From Bacillota bacterium (GTDB taxonomy: Bacteria; Bacillota_B; Desulfitobacteriia; Desulfitobacteriales; Desulfitobacteriaceae): a stretch of DNA of 5,163 nucleotides. Positions 4,935-5,163 of this stretch are shown here, piece by piece. The DNA is taken from the NCBI GenBank assembly GCA_021779415.1, contig JAJYAS010000306.1, positions 1 through 5,163 on the forward strand, written 5' to 3'. Positions within the stretch are counted from its first letter, which is position 1. Each line of letters begins with the position of its first letter. The position numbers were made by a program, and so were the translations under genes. The notes below the pieces were generated by a model. The model was not told where the DNA came from. It ran no database searches and saw only the letters and a list, made by a program, of their open reading frames with translations.

Positions 4935-5163
4935 ATGACATCGTTAAAAGGGCAGCGGAGTTATTTTTACCCAACACAACCGAACAAGGTTTCCCCAATT
5001 CAGCGTCAAGGAACTCACCCTGTTCAACCACCAATTCCTTCCCCAGCTTCCCAACCCCGGACTCAAACGATGACCCAGCCCAAAGTTCAACCCATAACTC
5101 CGCCTAAAACACAATCCCCAGCTCAATCTGTTACTCCTATTCAGAAACCCCTTCCCTCTTCCG
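4935..5163 (+). CDS. Proline/glutamine-rich protein of unknown function, N-terminal part (3' end outside window)
   Basis: ATG at 4935 follows a Shine-Dalgarno-like AAGGGGGG at 4919-4926 and opens a frame that stays free of stops for the 76 codons to the right edge. The visible part is low complexity: 17 prolines and 12 glutamines in 76 residues, with many Ser and Thr. It has no aspartate or glutamate, and eight Lys/Arg, so it is basic and almost certainly disordered. Repeated PxP and QP pairs occur (QPPIPSPASQP at 31-41, QPITPPKTQSP at 52-62). There is no signal peptide or membrane segment in this portion. The start MTSLKGQRSYFYP is not recognised. Such tails can belong to surface, coat or linker-bearing proteins, but the function cannot be assigned. 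The 50-base palindrome separates it from ridA, so it is probably a separate transcription unit. Confidence 0.7.
   Translation, partial: MTSLKGQRSYFYPTQPNKVSPIQRQGTHPVQPPIPSPASQPRTQTMTQPKVQPITPPKTQSPAQSVTPIQKPLPSS

Noticed and set aside
4944..5126. Minus-strand 60-residue frame opposite the Pro/Gln-rich gene
   Set aside because: Its Gly/Trp/Leu-rich composition is simply the antisense reading of proline/glutamine codons, and it has no ribosome binding site.
1..5163. CRISPR array, insertion sequence, tRNA or rRNA gene
   Set aside because: No regularly spaced repeats, transposase frame or tRNA/rRNA-like sequence was seen on either strand.

Overview
The window looks like chromosomal DNA from a low-to-moderate GC, spore-forming Firmicute, most likely an anaerobic clostridial or Peptococcaceae-type organism such as Desulfosporosinus or Desulfitobacterium. 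The reasons are the G-rich Shine-Dalgarno sites (GGAGG), a Spo0A-box-like site, the mix of sigma-A-like and sigma-54 promoters, and the protein families present. The organism call is an inference; no rRNA or other marker gene is present.

Layout, left to right. Positions 1-971 (minus) hold the N-terminal 323 residues of a methyl-accepting chemotaxis protein that runs off the left edge. A 237-base gap follows, holding the chemoreceptor promoter with a 0A-box-like site and, at 1163-1199, a hairpin that ends the next gene. Positions 1209-2591 (minus) encode tryptophanase (TnaA). Between tnaA and the gene behind it are a perfect sigma-54 promoter (2655-2670) and a long hairpin (2752-2796). Positions 2804-4084 (minus) encode a TyrR-like sigma-54 activator with ACT, AAA+ and TyrR-type HTH domains. 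The 228-base divergent region 4085-4312 holds the activator's sigma-A-like promoter and a second perfect sigma-54 promoter (4272-4287) pointing the other way. Positions 4313-4693 (plus) encode RidA, followed by a 50-base perfect palindrome that is probably a bidirectional terminator. At 4935 a proline/glutamine-rich protein of unknown function starts and runs off the right edge.

How the parts fit together. The central three genes look like one regulatory module. A regulator whose ACT domain probably senses an aromatic amino acid sits between two genes, and each of those has a textbook -24/-12 promoter (TGGCAC-N5-TTGCA). Tryptophanase splits tryptophan to indole, pyruvate and ammonia through a 2-aminoacrylate intermediate. 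RidA hydrolyses 2-aminoacrylate/2-iminopropionate. The inferred module therefore pairs an enamine-producing beta-lyase with the enzyme that clears the reactive enamine, both under one sigma-54 activator. This is the most interesting content of the window. The link is inferred from promoter sequences, gene order and family knowledge, and has not been shown experimentally here.
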